Assembly: GCF_003096635.1 (NCBI RefSeq) | Contig: NZ_QEKV01000003.1 | Coordinates: 62,001-126,000 of the forward strand | Origin: Ezakiella coagulans | Lineage (GTDB): Bacteria; Bacillota; Clostridia; Tissierellales; Peptoniphilaceae | Length of the DNA stretch: 64,000 nt | Reading direction: 5' to 3' | Position numbers and translations under genes: made by a program | Shown here: piece by piece, positions 27,986 to 37,950 of the stretch | Layout: each line of letters starts with the position of its first letter | Numbering within the stretch: the first letter of the stretch is position 1 | Notes under the pieces: model-generated | What the model saw: the letters and a program-made list of their open reading frames with translations, nothing else | Database searches by the model: none | Told to the model about the DNA's origin: nothing

Positions 27986-29764
27986 TTATTTTGAAATTTC
28001 ATCAATAATTTCGCCAATATATTGTATTGTATCTTTAAGTGCTTTACCGCCTTCAATTTGTACTCCAAGTTTTTTCGCCCAATCTTCAGGTGAAAGCTTA
28101 CCGCCCGTCTTCATTGTTTCTTTGTAATTTTCAATAATTGCTTCTTTTTCACTTTCAGTACTCGTTTGAAGTTTTCTGAAAAGTTCAGTTCCAATTGAAA
28201 GTCCAGCTTGATATGTGAACGGATAAAGTCCCATAAAGTAATGCGGTTGACGCATCCAAGTTAGTTCACTTCCCGGGAGAATTTCAACATCGTCGCCCCA
28301 AAATTCTTCGAGAGTATTTCTAAAGATTTCATTGAGCTTGTCAGCGTTTATATTTTCACCCTTGTCGATTCTTCTGTAGACTTCCCTTTGATAAATCGCT
28401 TCAATTCCATGCGTTACAAAGTTGTGGTAATATGTTCTTTCAATCATTTGAACTCTTACCCACTTCTTAAACTCTTCATCATCCGTACTGTTGATCAAAT
28501 AATTTGCAAGAAGCATCTCATTGCATGTGGATGGCATTTCGCTTATATACATTGAACTTTCCATGTTAATAATTGAATTGTCCATAGACGAATAGCGTCC
28601 GTGTCCCGCGTGACCAAGTTCGTGAGCAAGCACAAACACGTCTTCCATCTTACCCATCCAACTAATCAAAACATATGAATGGAGTTTATAATATGAGTCA
28701 CAGAAAGCACCTGTAGATTTTCCTTCATTTTGTGCAAAGTCAATCCACTTGTTTTCAATGTGTTTTATAGTTTCATTCACATAGTCTTTCCCGAAAATTG
28801 CAAGTCCTTTCCTCAAATAATCCTTGCTATCCTCAATTGAGATATCCTTTTCAAACTCAGGCATTAACGGAGCTTTAAGATCCGCATATGTCATCTTGTC
28901 AAGACCATATTTTTCCTTTACAAGTTTTGCATATTTTCTCATATGTTTAGGAAGTTCTCTTTTAAGTGTATCGATATGGTCTTCATAAACTTCACGTCTG
29001 ATGTCTTGAAGATCTAAAAGATAGTCAAAGACACTTTCAAACCCATAGATTTCGCTTAGAGCTTTTTCTGCTTTAAGCTGCGTGTTGTAGTTTAAAGCGA
29101 GAGTCGTTTGATATTTTCTCATAACACTCACAAATTCTTCAAAAGATTTTCTTCTGAGTTCAGTGTTTGATGAACCCTCATACTTATCTTCATAAAGACC
29201 GAAAGTCATCGGCACTTCCTTGTCGAGTTTCAAGCTGTTAAATCTTACATCTCCTGCAATCGCACCTTCCCATATTCCATAAGGAGCGTTAAAAACAGGA
29301 TTTAACTTTGTAAGAGCGTCTACAACAGCAAAAGTAGGCTTGTGTGCTTTATCTTTTTTAAGTCTTCTTAAATAAACGAGTGCAAAATCAAGCTTTTCAA
29401 GTGCTTCATCCAAAACATCGTCAGGAAGCTCCATTATTTCATCGTCCAAAAATGACATGTTTGATGAAGAAACTGTGTCTGCTTTATCATATTCTTCCAA
29501 ATAGTCATAAGCCTTTGTGTTTGTACCATCTTCTGAAAAATAAAGACTTGCAAAACCTCCGACAAGTCTATCAACTTCCAGATATTTTTCATAGAGTTTC
29601 AAAACTTCTTCGAGCGATTTTAAATCTTTGATTTTACCCTTAAAGTCAGAAATATTTTTTGAAAGCGAAACTTTTTCTTCAAGTTTCTTTTCAAAATCCT
29701 CATCGTCTTTTACGAGATCGGTTAGATCCCATTTTAATTTGTCATCAACATCTTTTCTTAACAT
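27986..29764 (-). CDS. pepF: Oligoendopeptidase F
   Basis: 592 residues, M3 family. Zinc site HELGH in FVLAHELGHAGHG with the downstream Glu in MESSMYISEMPST; the N-terminal oligopeptidase F domain covers about 110-180. Cytoplasmic metallopeptidase cutting peptides of 7-17 residues, consistent with peptide import through Opp. ATG overlaps the asnB stop by 7 nt. Confidence 0.94.
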   Translation of the reverse strand: MLRKDVDDKLKWDLTDLVKDDEDFEKKLEEKVSLSKNISDFKGKIKDLKSLEEVLKLYEKYLEVDRLVGGFASLYFSEDGTNTKAYDYLEEYDKADTVSSSNMSFLDDEIMELPDDVLDEALEKLDFALVYLRRLKKDKAHKPTFAVVDALTKLNPVFNAPYGIWEGAIAGDVRFNSLKLDKEVPMTFGLYEDKYEGSSNTELRRKSFEEFVSVMRKYQTTLALNYNTQLKAEKALSEIYGFESVFDYLLDLQDIRREVYEDHIDTLKRELPKHMRKYAKLVKEKYGLDKMTYADLKAPLMPEFEKDISIEDSKDYLRKGLAIFGKDYVNETIKHIENKWIDFAQNEGKSTGAFCDSYYKLHSYVLISWMGKMEDVFVLAHELGHAGHGRYSSMDNSIINMESSMYISEMPSTCNEMLLANYLINSTDDEEFKKWVRVQMIERTYYHNFVTHGIEAIYQREVYRRIDKGENINADKLNEIFRNTLEEFWGDDVEILPGSELTWMRQPHYFMGLYPFTYQAGLSIGTELFRKLQTSTESEKEAIIENYKETMKTGGKLSPEDWAKKLGVQIEGGKALKDTIQYIGEIIDEISK

Positions 29765-31605
29765 ATTCCCCTCCTGTTAATATATAAATCGTACCAAACC
29801 AAAAATACATAGTATGAATAAAGTCTTCTGTGGTTTCTTTTAACGCCGTCCTTGTGCTCCTTGAGCATATCAAGAACTACACTTCTGTCGAAAAAGTCAT
29901 CACATAGTTCACTTGAAAGCACTTCATAGAATTTATTATAGAAATTGTCTTCCCTCAAAAAATCTCTGAACGGAACAGGAAATCCCTTCTTAGGTCTCTT
30001 GTACCATTCTTCAGGAAGCACTTCTTTTGCAGCTTCTCTCAGTGCATATTTCGTGATATTTCCTCTAACTTTCAAATCACTCGAAAGTCTTCTTGCAACA
30101 CTCCAAACTTCAAGGTCTAGAAATGGGACCCTTAGTTCAAGGCTGTGAGCCATACTCATCCTATCGCCCTTTAAAAGTATGTCATATTGCATGAAACTGT
30201 TTAAATCCACAAGTTGTTTTCCACTTAATTCATCAACATTTTTGAAAAATTTCGACGTAAATTGCCTTGCGTCCGTTCCGTTCTTATATCTATTACTTAA
30301 TATGTCTCTAATTTCTGATGGCGAACTTATATTCGCTTCTCCGACAAACAAGTCCTTTGGCTCGAGTGCACCTTTTTCCATGCGTCTTTTTATACCGGAA
30401 CTTGGCAAAATTTTCGAAACACCTTTCAAACCTTTTCTCAAATTTTTCGGGAGTTTTAAATATTTCTCAATAGCACTGTCTTCACGATAAAGCTCATAAC
30501 CCCCAAAAAATTCATCAGCCCCCTCCCCGCTCAAAACAACAGTTGCATTTTCTCGTGCAAGTTTTGATAGAAAATATAGAGGAATGCTCGATAAATTCGC
30601 CTGTGGTTCATCAAGATGATAAATTATATCGTCCAAGTTTTCAAAAACTTCATTTTTATCAATTATAAGTCGATTGAGTTTAACTCCCAAGATCTCGCAA
30701 AGTTTCTTTGCAAGTCCACTTTCATCAAACTTTCCTTCTTCTTCGCTAAATCCGACACTAAAACTCATCTCAGGTTTTGTTAATGCCGTTATATAGCTCG
30801 AGTCGATACCTCCCGACAAAAATGTTCCGACCTTTACATCAGCATTTTTATGAAGCTCTACACTATTGTGAACCGCTTTTCTGATCATATAAATAGCATC
30901 GTCAAGATTTGTAATCTTGTCGTTTGACATTTGAAATTTGAAATATTCCCCTGTTATCGGATAGAGCGACTCCTCAATATTTGAAATTTCCAAATAATAT
31001 CCGTTTTTAAGACGTTTAACTCCATCTATCATAGTATCTTCCCCACAAACATGTTGCAGTTCAAGATATGAAAAAAGTGAATTATTATTAAGTCTCGGTG
31101 AGAAAAATTTATTTGAAATTAGTGCCTTTAGTTCTGAGCCGAAAATAAATTCTCCTTTATCATTAAATCCATAATACAGTGGTTTAATTCCAAAATGATC
31201 ACGTGCCATAAAAACTTTATTCTTATGGAAAATCGCAAATGCAAACATCCCTCTGAGTTTTGAAAGGATACTCTTTCCGTATTTTAAATAGCCTTTTAAA
31301 ATGACTTCAGTGTCTGAGGTCGTTTTAAACTTAACACCGTTTCCTTGAAGGTCCTGTCTTAATTCTTTGTAGTTGTACACTTCACCGTTAAAAACAATAA
31401 CCGCTCCTGTTTCTTCATCAATCATCGGTTGGTTGCTTCTAGGGTCCAAATCAATTATTTGAAGTCTAGCAAAACCCAAATGAAGATTCTCGTTTTCATA
31501 AAACGAAAGATTGTCGGGTCCTCTGTGACGAATGCTGTCGAGCATCGATCTGATTGAATCGTCATTGTATTCTTTTTTACTGATTATACCTGTAAATCCA
31601 CACAT
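29758..31605 (-). CDS. asnB: Asparagine synthase (glutamine-hydrolysing)
   Basis: 615 residues. Class II glutaminase domain with N-terminal Cys 2 (MCGFTGI), then the synthetase domain with the PP-loop SGGIDSSYI and LSGEGADEFFGGY. Makes Asn from Asp using Gln and ATP. Placed in the long operon that begins at pyrB; the link to pyrimidine genes is through aspartate and glutamine use, which is an inference. Confidence 0.93.
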   Translation of the reverse strand: MCGFTGIISKKEYNDDSIRSMLDSIRHRGPDNLSFYENENLHLGFARLQIIDLDPRSNQPMIDEETGAVIVFNGEVYNYKELRQDLQGNGVKFKTTSDTEVILKGYLKYGKSILSKLRGMFAFAIFHKNKVFMARDHFGIKPLYYGFNDKGEFIFGSELKALISNKFFSPRLNNNSLFSYLELQHVCGEDTMIDGVKRLKNGYYLEISNIEESLYPITGEYFKFQMSNDKITNLDDAIYMIRKAVHNSVELHKNADVKVGTFLSGGIDSSYITALTKPEMSFSVGFSEEEGKFDESGLAKKLCEILGVKLNRLIIDKNEVFENLDDIIYHLDEPQANLSSIPLYFLSKLARENATVVLSGEGADEFFGGYELYREDSAIEKYLKLPKNLRKGLKGVSKILPSSGIKRRMEKGALEPKDLFVGEANISSPSEIRDILSNRYKNGTDARQFTSKFFKNVDELSGKQLVDLNSFMQYDILLKGDRMSMAHSLELRVPFLDLEVWSVARRLSSDLKVRGNITKYALREAAKEVLPEEWYKRPKKGFPVPFRDFLREDNFYNKFYEVLSSELCDDFFDRSVVLDMLKEHKDGVKRNHRRLYSYYVFLVWYDLYINRRGIC

Positions 31606-31613
31606 ATTAGCCT

Positions 31614-32264
31614 CTATTTCACATTTTCTAAAATTATTTCTTTAGCCATTCTAATAACTTCTCTATAAATTTCCGAGCCTTCTTCCATATTCAGCTTGGA
31701 AAGTGCTTTAATTCCATCCGGCTCATTTCCTTGGAACCTCAAAATCTTTACAGTTTTAAAAAGCGGTCCGCCTTTTTCATAATCTTCCGTAAAAACCTTA
31801 TCGTACAAAATATTTGCTTCTTCATCTTCATTTATTTTATAAAGAAGAAGCAATTTGTTTAAAACCGCATTTTTAAAATTTGCTCTATCAAAATCGTTAA
31901 GATTTAAAGCATCCAAATATTTTTTCCCATCGACATTATCGCCTTGAGTTATATAAGCCCCTGCGATATTTAACATAATCATATTTTTTATCGACGGTAC
32001 TTTCGTTTCATTTAAGAGTTTTACTTGTTTACCTATAAAAATTTCTGCATCTTGGCTAAGTTTGTATTCATTCACATGAGATTTCATCGATGAGAAATCA
32101 CGTTTTATTTTTCTTAAATCAATAAAGGACATTGCAAGAACAACTCCTCCAACCAGCATCCCACCTATTATAGGATCAACTGCTCTCTTCGTTAAATAAC
32201 AGAAAAGAGTATAAATCGGAATTGTTATCAGCGAATATAAAATATATTTTTTGTAATTAAGCAT
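31614..32264 (-). CDS. Membrane-anchored TPR-like protein
   Basis: 216 residues from the ATG at 32264 (MLNYKKYIL), chosen for GGAGGAAG just upstream. Two N-terminal membrane segments (about 8-24 and 31-47) and a cytoplasmic alpha-helical region with tetratricopeptide-like spacing (NIAGAYITQGD, LLLLYKINEDEEANILYDKV). No catalytic motif is seen. Overlaps the end of the AcpS/NnrD gene by 8 nt. Function unknown; perhaps a scaffold. Confidence 0.65.
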   Translation of the reverse strand: MLNYKKYILYSLITIPIYTLFCYLTKRAVDPIIGGMLVGGVVLAMSFIDLRKIKRDFSSMKSHVNEYKLSQDAEIFIGKQVKLLNETKVPSIKNMIMLNIAGAYITQGDNVDGKKYLDALNLNDFDRANFKNAVLNKLLLLYKINEDEEANILYDKVFTEDYEKGGPLFKTVKILRFQGNEPDGIKALSKLNMEEGSEIYREVIRMAKEIILENVK

Positions 32265-33387
32265 AGTCTTCCTCCATAAAAACATATTTAAGTCCCTCGA
32301 TAATATCGCTTGCAATCATTGCACGCTTTGAAATTTTTTGTGCCATAATGTCCGCAGACAGTCCGTGAAAATAAACTCCCAGCTTTCCGGCTCTATATGT
32401 GTCACAACCATTCGCAAGAAAAGCACCGATAATTCCAGTCAAAACATCACCCGTACCTGCCGTTGCAAGCCCGTTGTTGCCGGATTCATTTATATAATAT
32501 TCTCCGTTTTTATTATAAACCAAGGAACCCTCTCCCTTTATTATAACATCACACGAGTATTTTTGCGATATCTCTTCTGCAGATTTTAATCTATTTTTCA
32601 TAATATATGAAACATCTTTTGAAAGAAGTCGTGCCGCTTCCATAGGGTGCGGTGTGATTATAAGCTGGTTCATTCCGACATTTCCGAATTTTTTTAAATA
32701 ATAAAGACCGTCGGCATCGAGAACTGTTCTTATATTTCTTTCGGCAATATAAGAAAATAATTTCTCCATATATTCTTCCGACGAATATCCAATTCCCGGA
32801 CCTACTGCAAACGCGTCGATTGTACAGAAAAATAAAAGGTCTTCTCTACCCATAATTATTTCTTCATCAAGACATATCTCAAGTGAAGTTTTATTCTCTT
32901 CCTCCGAAAAAAGATATACATATCCTGCTCCAGCTCGCATTGCTGCCCTTGACGAAAGCTTTGCACATCCGATCATCCCTTTTTGACCCGCCACAATTCC
33001 AAGTCTTCCGAATGTCGCCTTGTTTGCATTTGAAGGCCTTGCCGGAAGCAATTTTAATATTTCTTTATCAACCATAATTTTACTATCTCCCGTAACACTT
33101 GCAACTGCATAATCTCCGTCGTGCGAAATTGACAATTCATATTTCTTCTTTTCAAAAATAATTGACGGCTTGCCCTTATCATCTTTTAAAATAATTGAAT
33201 TTTCCAGAATGTTTTTATTTATACCGCTGCCCAAATGTTTTCCGAGAGCTTCTTTTGATGCAAAAATGCCCGCAAGAGTCTCTGGACTTTCCTCGCGGGT
33301 ATTCAGCATATTTTGAACGAAGTCAAGACCTCGTCTTTCAATCAATTCAATTATTCTATTTATCCTAACAATATCAATTCCTGACAT
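32257..33387 (-). CDS. Fusion of holo-ACP synthase and ADP/ATP-dependent NAD(P)H-hydrate dehydratase
   Basis: 376 residues. The first ~110 are an AcpS domain: GIDIVRINRI with the metal Asp, FASKEALGKHLGSG with the Glu-Ala pair, and the ISHD motif. It would attach phosphopantetheine to acyl carrier protein. Residues ~115-376 are an NnrD (CARKD) domain with AGQKGMIGCAKL, AVGPGIG, TPHPMEAARL and AGTGDVLTGIIG, which repairs hydrated NADH/NADPH. The usual NnrE epimerase domain is absent. The fusion is read in one frame without any sign of a sequence break. Confidence 0.88.
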   Translation of the reverse strand: MSGIDIVRINRIIELIERRGLDFVQNMLNTREESPETLAGIFASKEALGKHLGSGINKNILENSIILKDDKGKPSIIFEKKKYELSISHDGDYAVASVTGDSKIMVDKEILKLLPARPSNANKATFGRLGIVAGQKGMIGCAKLSSRAAMRAGAGYVYLFSEEENKTSLEICLDEEIIMGREDLLFFCTIDAFAVGPGIGYSSEEYMEKLFSYIAERNIRTVLDADGLYYLKKFGNVGMNQLIITPHPMEAARLLSKDVSYIMKNRLKSAEEISQKYSCDVIIKGEGSLVYNKNGEYYINESGNNGLATAGTGDVLTGIIGAFLANGCDTYRAGKLGVYFHGLSADIMAQKISKRAMIASDIIEGLKYVFMEEDYA

Positions 33388-33968
33388 TATTTTTTAAGAA
33401 ACCTGCTTCCAGGTTGTACCATAGGCACATTTTCTTTGCAAAGTGGGCAGTCTTCCGGTTCATAAATATCAGCTTCGAGTTTTATTGCAGCGAAAACAGG
33501 TAGCGGAGGAGTTTGTTTTGTTCTGTCGACAATTGCACCGATTCCAAGGACTTCTCCACCTTGTTCTTCGATAACTTCAGCTGTTTCAAGTGATGATTTT
33601 CCGGTTGTTACAACGTCTTCACAAATCAAAACTTTTTCGCCTTTTTCAATTTTAAATCCTCTTCTAAGACACATCTTGCCTTCTTTTCTTTCAGCAAAAA
33701 TAGATCTTACTCCGAGAGCTCTCGCAAGTTCGTATCCAATAATAATTCCGCCCATTGCAGGACCTACAACAACATCCGGATGAATATTGTTTTGTTCAAG
33801 CTTTTCTTTTATTGCATGAGCAATTTTTTCAGCATCTTCAGTATACTCAGTTGCCAATGCACATTGAACATAAACATTCGAGTGCTTGCCGCTTGAAAGC
33901 CCAAAATGTCCGTGAAGTAATGCTTCTCTCTTTTTTAATAATTCTACAATTTCAGATTCTCTAGTCAT
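33387..33968 (-). CDS. pyrE: Orotate phosphoribosyltransferase
   Basis: 193 residues from the ATG at 33968 (MTRESEIV), preceded by GGAGGT. PRPP-binding motif LICEDVVTTGKSS and AERKEGKM loop (catalytic Lys) are present. A C-terminal pair CPLC is unusual but harmless. Converts orotate and PRPP to OMP. Two nucleotides after pyrD. Confidence 0.94.
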   Translation of the reverse strand: MTRESEIVELLKKREALLHGHFGLSSGKHSNVYVQCALATEYTEDAEKIAHAIKEKLEQNNIHPDVVVGPAMGGIIIGYELARALGVRSIFAERKEGKMCLRRGFKIEKGEKVLICEDVVTTGKSSLETAEVIEEQGGEVLGIGAIVDRTKQTPPLPVFAAIKLEADIYEPEDCPLCKENVPMVQPGSRFLKK

Positions 33969-33970
33969 TT

Positions 33971-34882
33971 TTACCTCCAAATACAGCCTCTAATTTCTTC
34001 AATGTTTTTATCTATTTCTTTTTCCGCATATTTTTCCAAACCTTCTACAACATTTATCGCAGTCGTAGGATTATACAAATTTGCAGACCCTATTTCAACC
34101 AAAGTTGCACCTGCCATAATAAATTCAAGCGCATCCTTGTAATTTTCAATTCCGCCGATTCCAATAACCGGAATATTTACATTCTTCGAAACTTCATAAA
34201 CCATTCTTAGTGCAATAGGTTTTATTGCAGGACCCGAAAGACCGGCGGTAACATTGTTGAAACGCGGCTTTCTTGTTCTTACATCAATTGCAAGTGCATT
34301 GAAAGTGTTTACAAGTGAAACACCGTCAGCACCGATTTCTTCCATAGTTTTTGCCAATGCGACAATATTTTCAGCATTCGGTGAAAGTTTTATGATTAAC
34401 GGTTTGTTCTTAACAGCTTCTCTAACTTTTGAAACGACCGTTCTTGCATCTTCGCATCTGATTCCAAAAGCCATTCCTCCTGTTTTTACATTCGGACATG
34501 AAATATTCAGTTCAATCGCATCTGCAATCGAATCATCGAGAAGTTTTGCTCCTTCTACATAATCTTCGATTGAGTTACCACCCATATTTGCGATAACATA
34601 GTCATTTACAGTTTTCATCTTTGGAAGTTCGACTTCGATATAATGCTTAACTCCTGGATTTTCAAGACCAATTGAGTTCATCAATCCCGAAGCGGTTTCC
34701 CAAACTCTTTGTCCCTCATTTCCTCTTTTCGGGTTTAGAGTTAAACCTTTTCCAATGATTCCGCCAAGCCTTTTTACTTCAAAAAACTGCTCGAAAACAT
34801 CTCCGAATCCGAAAGTTCCGCTTGCCGTTAAAACCGGATTTTTTAATTTTGTTCCAAGGAACATAGTCTCTAATTTATTCAT
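33971..34882 (-). CDS. pyrD: Dihydroorotate dehydrogenase B, catalytic subunit
   Basis: 303 residues. FMN barrel of class 1B: LTASGTFGFG, NISCPNVKTGG with the catalytic Cys, KLSPNAENIV and GIGGIENYKDALEFIMAGA. Oxidises dihydroorotate to orotate and passes electrons to PyrK and then NAD+. Overlaps pyrK by 8 nt. Confidence 0.95.
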   Translation of the reverse strand: MNKLETMFLGTKLKNPVLTASGTFGFGDVFEQFFEVKRLGGIIGKGLTLNPKRGNEGQRVWETASGLMNSIGLENPGVKHYIEVELPKMKTVNDYVIANMGGNSIEDYVEGAKLLDDSIADAIELNISCPNVKTGGMAFGIRCEDARTVVSKVREAVKNKPLIIKLSPNAENIVALAKTMEEIGADGVSLVNTFNALAIDVRTRKPRFNNVTAGLSGPAIKPIALRMVYEVSKNVNIPVIGIGGIENYKDALEFIMAGATLVEIGSANLYNPTTAINVVEGLEKYAEKEIDKNIEEIRGCIWR

Positions 34883-35600
34883 TGAAAATCAACTCCTTAG
34901 CTGAAAATACAGGACCGGCTTTACAAATTCCCTTGCGACCGCCAATCGTATCGCAAAGACAGCTCATGCATGCTCCGAATCCGCAACCCATATATGCTTC
35001 AAGGCTCACTTGCATATCTGCATCCGGGCATTTTTTAACTGTAGCTTTAACCATCGGCATCGGCCCACAGACATAAGTCATTTCATATTTTTCTGCATCC
35101 AGTAAATCGAGTGCATAACCTTTGTGTCCAACACTTCCGTCTTCCGTTGCGATATAAATATTGTCCACATAGTCTTTAAATTCTTCAGTATAATAGCTTC
35201 CGCTTCTGTAGCCGACATATAAATCCGGTTTTACAGAAAGTTTTTTTGCAAGATATAAAAGCGGTGCGATTCCTGCGGTCCCTGCAAGCAAAGCACATTT
35301 TCCTTCCACAGGTTTAAAACCGTTTCCGAGAGGTCCCATCATTAAAATTTCGTCTCCCGGTCTTTTTTTAGAAAAAAGTTCCGTTCCTTTTCCCATAATT
35401 TGAATTAAAAAATATAATTTTCCGTCTTTATAGTCTGAAACCGAGATTGGACGACCCATCATCGGATCTGTTGTGTTCGGTTCTCTAAGCATAAAAAACT
35501 GACCAGGTTCGACTGTGACATCTGCCTCAATTGCCATGACAAAAATTTCATCGTTTAAATGTCTGATTTCACTGATTTTGTATGAATTATAACCCGACAT
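34875..35600 (-). CDS. pyrK: Dihydroorotate dehydrogenase B, electron transfer subunit
   Basis: 241 residues. FAD domain (PGQFMLREP, GRPISVSDYKDGKL), NAD-binding part (AGTAGIAPLLYLAK) and a C-terminal [2Fe-2S] set of four Cys (CGFGACMSCLC...GICKAGP). Partner of PyrD. Overlaps pyrF by 14 nt. Confidence 0.94.
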   Translation of the reverse strand: MSGYNSYKISEIRHLNDEIFVMAIEADVTVEPGQFFMLREPNTTDPMMGRPISVSDYKDGKLYFLIQIMGKGTELFSKKRPGDEILMMGPLGNGFKPVEGKCALLAGTAGIAPLLYLAKKLSVKPDLYVGYRSGSYYTEEFKDYVDNIYIATEDGSVGHKGYALDLLDAEKYEMTYVCGPMPMVKATVKKCPDADMQVSLEAYMGCGFGACMSCLCDTIGGRKGICKAGPVFSAKELIFNE

Positions 35601-36435
35601 TAAAATCCCTCCTCATTTTCAAAACAGCTTCGCGGGTTGCTTCTTCAAAATCCTTGTCCGATTTTTCAAATGCTCTGATAATTCCTCTTGAAGAATTTAC
35701 AACTCCTCCGTTGCCGTCCTTAAGTAAACTCATTGCGTCTGCGGCTCCACCGCCTTGTGCACCGTAGCCCGGAATCAAAAAGAATGTATCTGGGAAACAT
35801 TCTCTGATAAATTCGGCTTCGCCTGATGCCTTGTTTGTCGCACCTATAACAAAACCGACTTTTCTGTATCCGCATTCTCCAACCGTATTTCCCGTCATCT
35901 TTTGAATTTTACCGCCGACGATGCTGTAAAAAGGTTTGCCGTCAACATCAATTTCTTCAAAGTCGTGACTTCCTGGATTCGAGGTCTTTATAATAACAAA
36001 AAGTCCCTTGTCATTCTTTTCGACATATTCCAAATACGGCTCAATTGAATCAAGTCCCATATATGGACTCAATGTCATAATATCCCCTTCAAAATCTCCT
36101 GAGAAATATGCATCCGCATACCCCTTTGCAGTTGAAGAGATATCTCCCCTCTTTACATCGTTTATAATTATTATACCACATTTTCTTATATATTCGTTAG
36201 TGCTTTTTAATGCTCTCATACCTTCAATTCCAAGTGCCTCATAATATGCAGCTTGCGGTTTATAGCATGCGACCAAATCCTTTGTGGCGTCAATTATCAT
36301 TTTGTTGTAGTTAAAAATTTTTTCGTAGATTGGCTTATCTTCCAAACATTTCGGCATATGTAAAGGATTTGGGTCCAATCCTACGCAAATCGGGCCCCTT
36401 TCCTCCACGCTTTTAAATAATCTATTTATAGACAT
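35587..36435 (-). CDS. pyrF: Orotidine 5'-phosphate decarboxylase, type 2
   Basis: 282 residues, the longer type-2 form. Active-site motif [16 protein letters not shown], phosphate loop IPGYGAQGG and N-terminal CVGLDPNP. Decarboxylates OMP to UMP. Located between pyrI and pyrK with overlaps on both sides. Confidence 0.94.
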   Translation of the reverse strand: MSINRLFKSVEERGPICVGLDPNPLHMPKCLEDKPIYEKIFNYNKMIIDATKDLVACYKPQAAYYEALGIEGMRALKSTNEYIRKCGIIIINDVKRGDISSTAKGYADAYFSGDFEGDIMTLSPYMGLDSIEPYLEYVEKNDKGLFVIIKTSNPGSHDFEEIDVDGKPFYSIVGGKIQKMTGNTVGECGYRKVGFVIGATNKASGEAEFIRECFPDTFFLIPGYGAQGGGAADAMSLLKDGNGGVVNSSRGIIRAFEKSDKDFEEATREAVLKMRRDFNVGL

Positions 36436-36859
36436 CTTTTTTACTCATCAAATGGTCGCAGTAATCGCAACGATATGTGCCTGTTTCCGGGTTAACAAGA
36501 GTGAAACTTTGTTTCATTCCTCTTTCCACACTTGTGATGCATCTTGGATTGTTGCATTCCAAAACGCCTTCAACGTGTTCAGGGAGTTTGAGATTTATCT
36601 TCTTTACAATTTTTTCGTCTTCAATCACGTTTATTGTAATTTCAGGGTCGATAAAACCGAGTGCCGATAAATCAATGTCTAAAACATTTTCGATTTTAAT
36701 TATGTCTTTTCTTCCAAGTCTTCCGCTTTGTGCATTCATAATGAGCGCAACAGTAAAATCTGCATCTCTTAGTCCAAGATAATCAAATATTTTTAGACCG
36801 AGACCGGCGTGAATATGGTCGATAACTATTCCTCTTTTAATTGAATTTATACTAAGCAT
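36422..36859 (-). CDS. pyrI: Aspartate carbamoyltransferase regulatory subunit
   Basis: 145 residues. N-terminal nucleotide-binding domain ([18 protein letters not shown]) and C-terminal zinc domain with four Cys in ECNNPRC and YRCDYCDH. It assembles with PyrB into the allosteric holoenzyme, which most Bacilli lack but many clostridia have. ATG lies inside the end of pyrB (8-nt overlap). Confidence 0.95.
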   Translation of the reverse strand: MLSINSIKRGIVIDHIHAGLGLKIFDYLGLRDADFTVALIMNAQSGRLGRKDIIKIENVLDIDLSALGFIDPEITINVIEDEKIVKKINLKLPEHVEGVLECNNPRCITSVERGMKQSFTLVNPETGTYRCDYCDHLMSKKDVYK

Positions 36860-37784
36860 TCTTTTCTACCCCCAACAATTTCATAATAAGTGCCATTCTA
36901 ACAAACATACCGTTCTTAACTTGTCTAAAATACCAAGCTCTTGGGTCATCATCAACTTCGTATGCGATTTCATTTACACGTGGTAGCGGATGGAGAACTG
37001 CAAGATCCGCTTTTGCATTTTTCAGTTTTTCTAAATCAAGTACGTATGAATCTTTCAAACGAACATAGTCTGCTTCATTGAAGAATCTTTCCTTTTGAAC
37101 TCTAGTCATATATAAAACATCGAGTCTATCGATTACTTCTTCGAGTTTAATGTGTTCTTCATATTCCAAATTGTTAGCATCGAGCACAGTCGCTTTGAAA
37201 TAATCAGGAACTTGAAGTTCTTCAGGCGAGATTAAAATGAATTTAATATTTTTGTGAATGCTCATTGCTTTGATTAGCGAGTGAACTGTTCTTCCGAATT
37301 TTAAGTCGCCGCAAAGACCGATTGTCAAATCGTCAAGTCTACCTTTGCTTTCTCTTATTGTAAACAAGTCTGTGAGAGTTTGAGTCGGGTGTTGATGTCC
37401 ACCGTCTCCAGCATTGATTAGTGGAACATATGTGAATTCCGCAGCAAAATTCGGAGCACCTTCCTTTGGATGTCTCATTGTGATGATATCGGAATAAGAG
37501 CCGACTGTTCTTATTGTGTCTCTTAAAGATTCACCCTTCGCAACAGAAGATGAGCCCGGCTCCGAAAAACCAATAACTTCGCCGCCAAGTCTTAACATGG
37601 CTGCTTCAAATGAAAATCTGGTTCTCGTGCTGGGCTCATAAAATAGAGTTGCTAATAATTTGCCTTTACAAACGTCAAGGTAATCAACAGGGTTTTCTTT
37701 AATTTTTTTTGCCAAATCCATAACTTCGTCTAGCTCGGCCATACTGAAATTCGTAGGGTCGATATAATTTCTTCCTTTAAGCAT
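36852..37784 (-). CDS. pyrB: Aspartate carbamoyltransferase catalytic subunit
   Basis: 310 residues. Carbamoyl-phosphate loop [23 protein letters not shown] and the aspartate-binding HPLPRVNEI are intact. First committed step of pyrimidine synthesis. First gene of the pyrB-I-F-K-D-E operon, start ATG preceded by GAGGAGG. Confidence 0.96.
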   Translation of the reverse strand: MLKGRNYIDPTNFSMAELDEVMDLAKKIKENPVDYLDVCKGKLLATLFYEPSTRTRFSFEAAMLRLGGEVIGFSEPGSSSVAKGESLRDTIRTVGSYSDIITMRHPKEGAPNFAAEFTYVPLINAGDGGHQHPTQTLTDLFTIRESKGRLDDLTIGLCGDLKFGRTVHSLIKAMSIHKNIKFILISPEELQVPDYFKATVLDANNLEYEEHIKLEEVIDRLDVLYMTRVQKERFFNEADYVRLKDSYVLDLEKLKNAKADLAVLHPLPRVNEIAYEVDDDPRAWYFRQVKNGMFVRMALIMKLLGVEKNA

Positions 37785-37836
37785 AATACCTCCTCAAAAC
37801 AAACAAAATTCTGTCTTTCAATTTAACTTTTCTATA

Positions 37837-37866
37837 TATTTTACACGAACCAAAAAATTTTGTCAA
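37837..37866 (-). promoter_or_regulatory. pyr operon promoter
   Basis: Minus-strand -35 TTGACA (37861-37866), 18-bp spacer, -10 TAAAAT (37837-37842). The ~45-nt leader shows no PyrR-type antiterminator or attenuator hairpin, so control is not through a classical pyr attenuator. Confidence 0.75.
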
Positions 37867-37916
37867 TAGAAAAATATAAAAAATTTTAAATAAAAAAATT
37901 TTTTTCATTATAAAAA

Positions 37917-37941
37917 ATCGGAGCAGAAAATTCGCTCCGAT
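37917..37941 (-). terminator. Terminator of the CorC-dnaE-pfkA-pyk-dCMP deaminase unit
   Basis: ATCGGAGC / GCTCCGAT stem with a 9-nt loop and T6 on the minus strand. Confidence 0.88.
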
Positions 37942-37950
37942 AATAATATT

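Noticed and set aside
37785-37866. PyrR-type attenuator in the pyr leader
   Set aside because: The leader between promoter and pyrB is only ~45 nt, and no hairpin pair was found.
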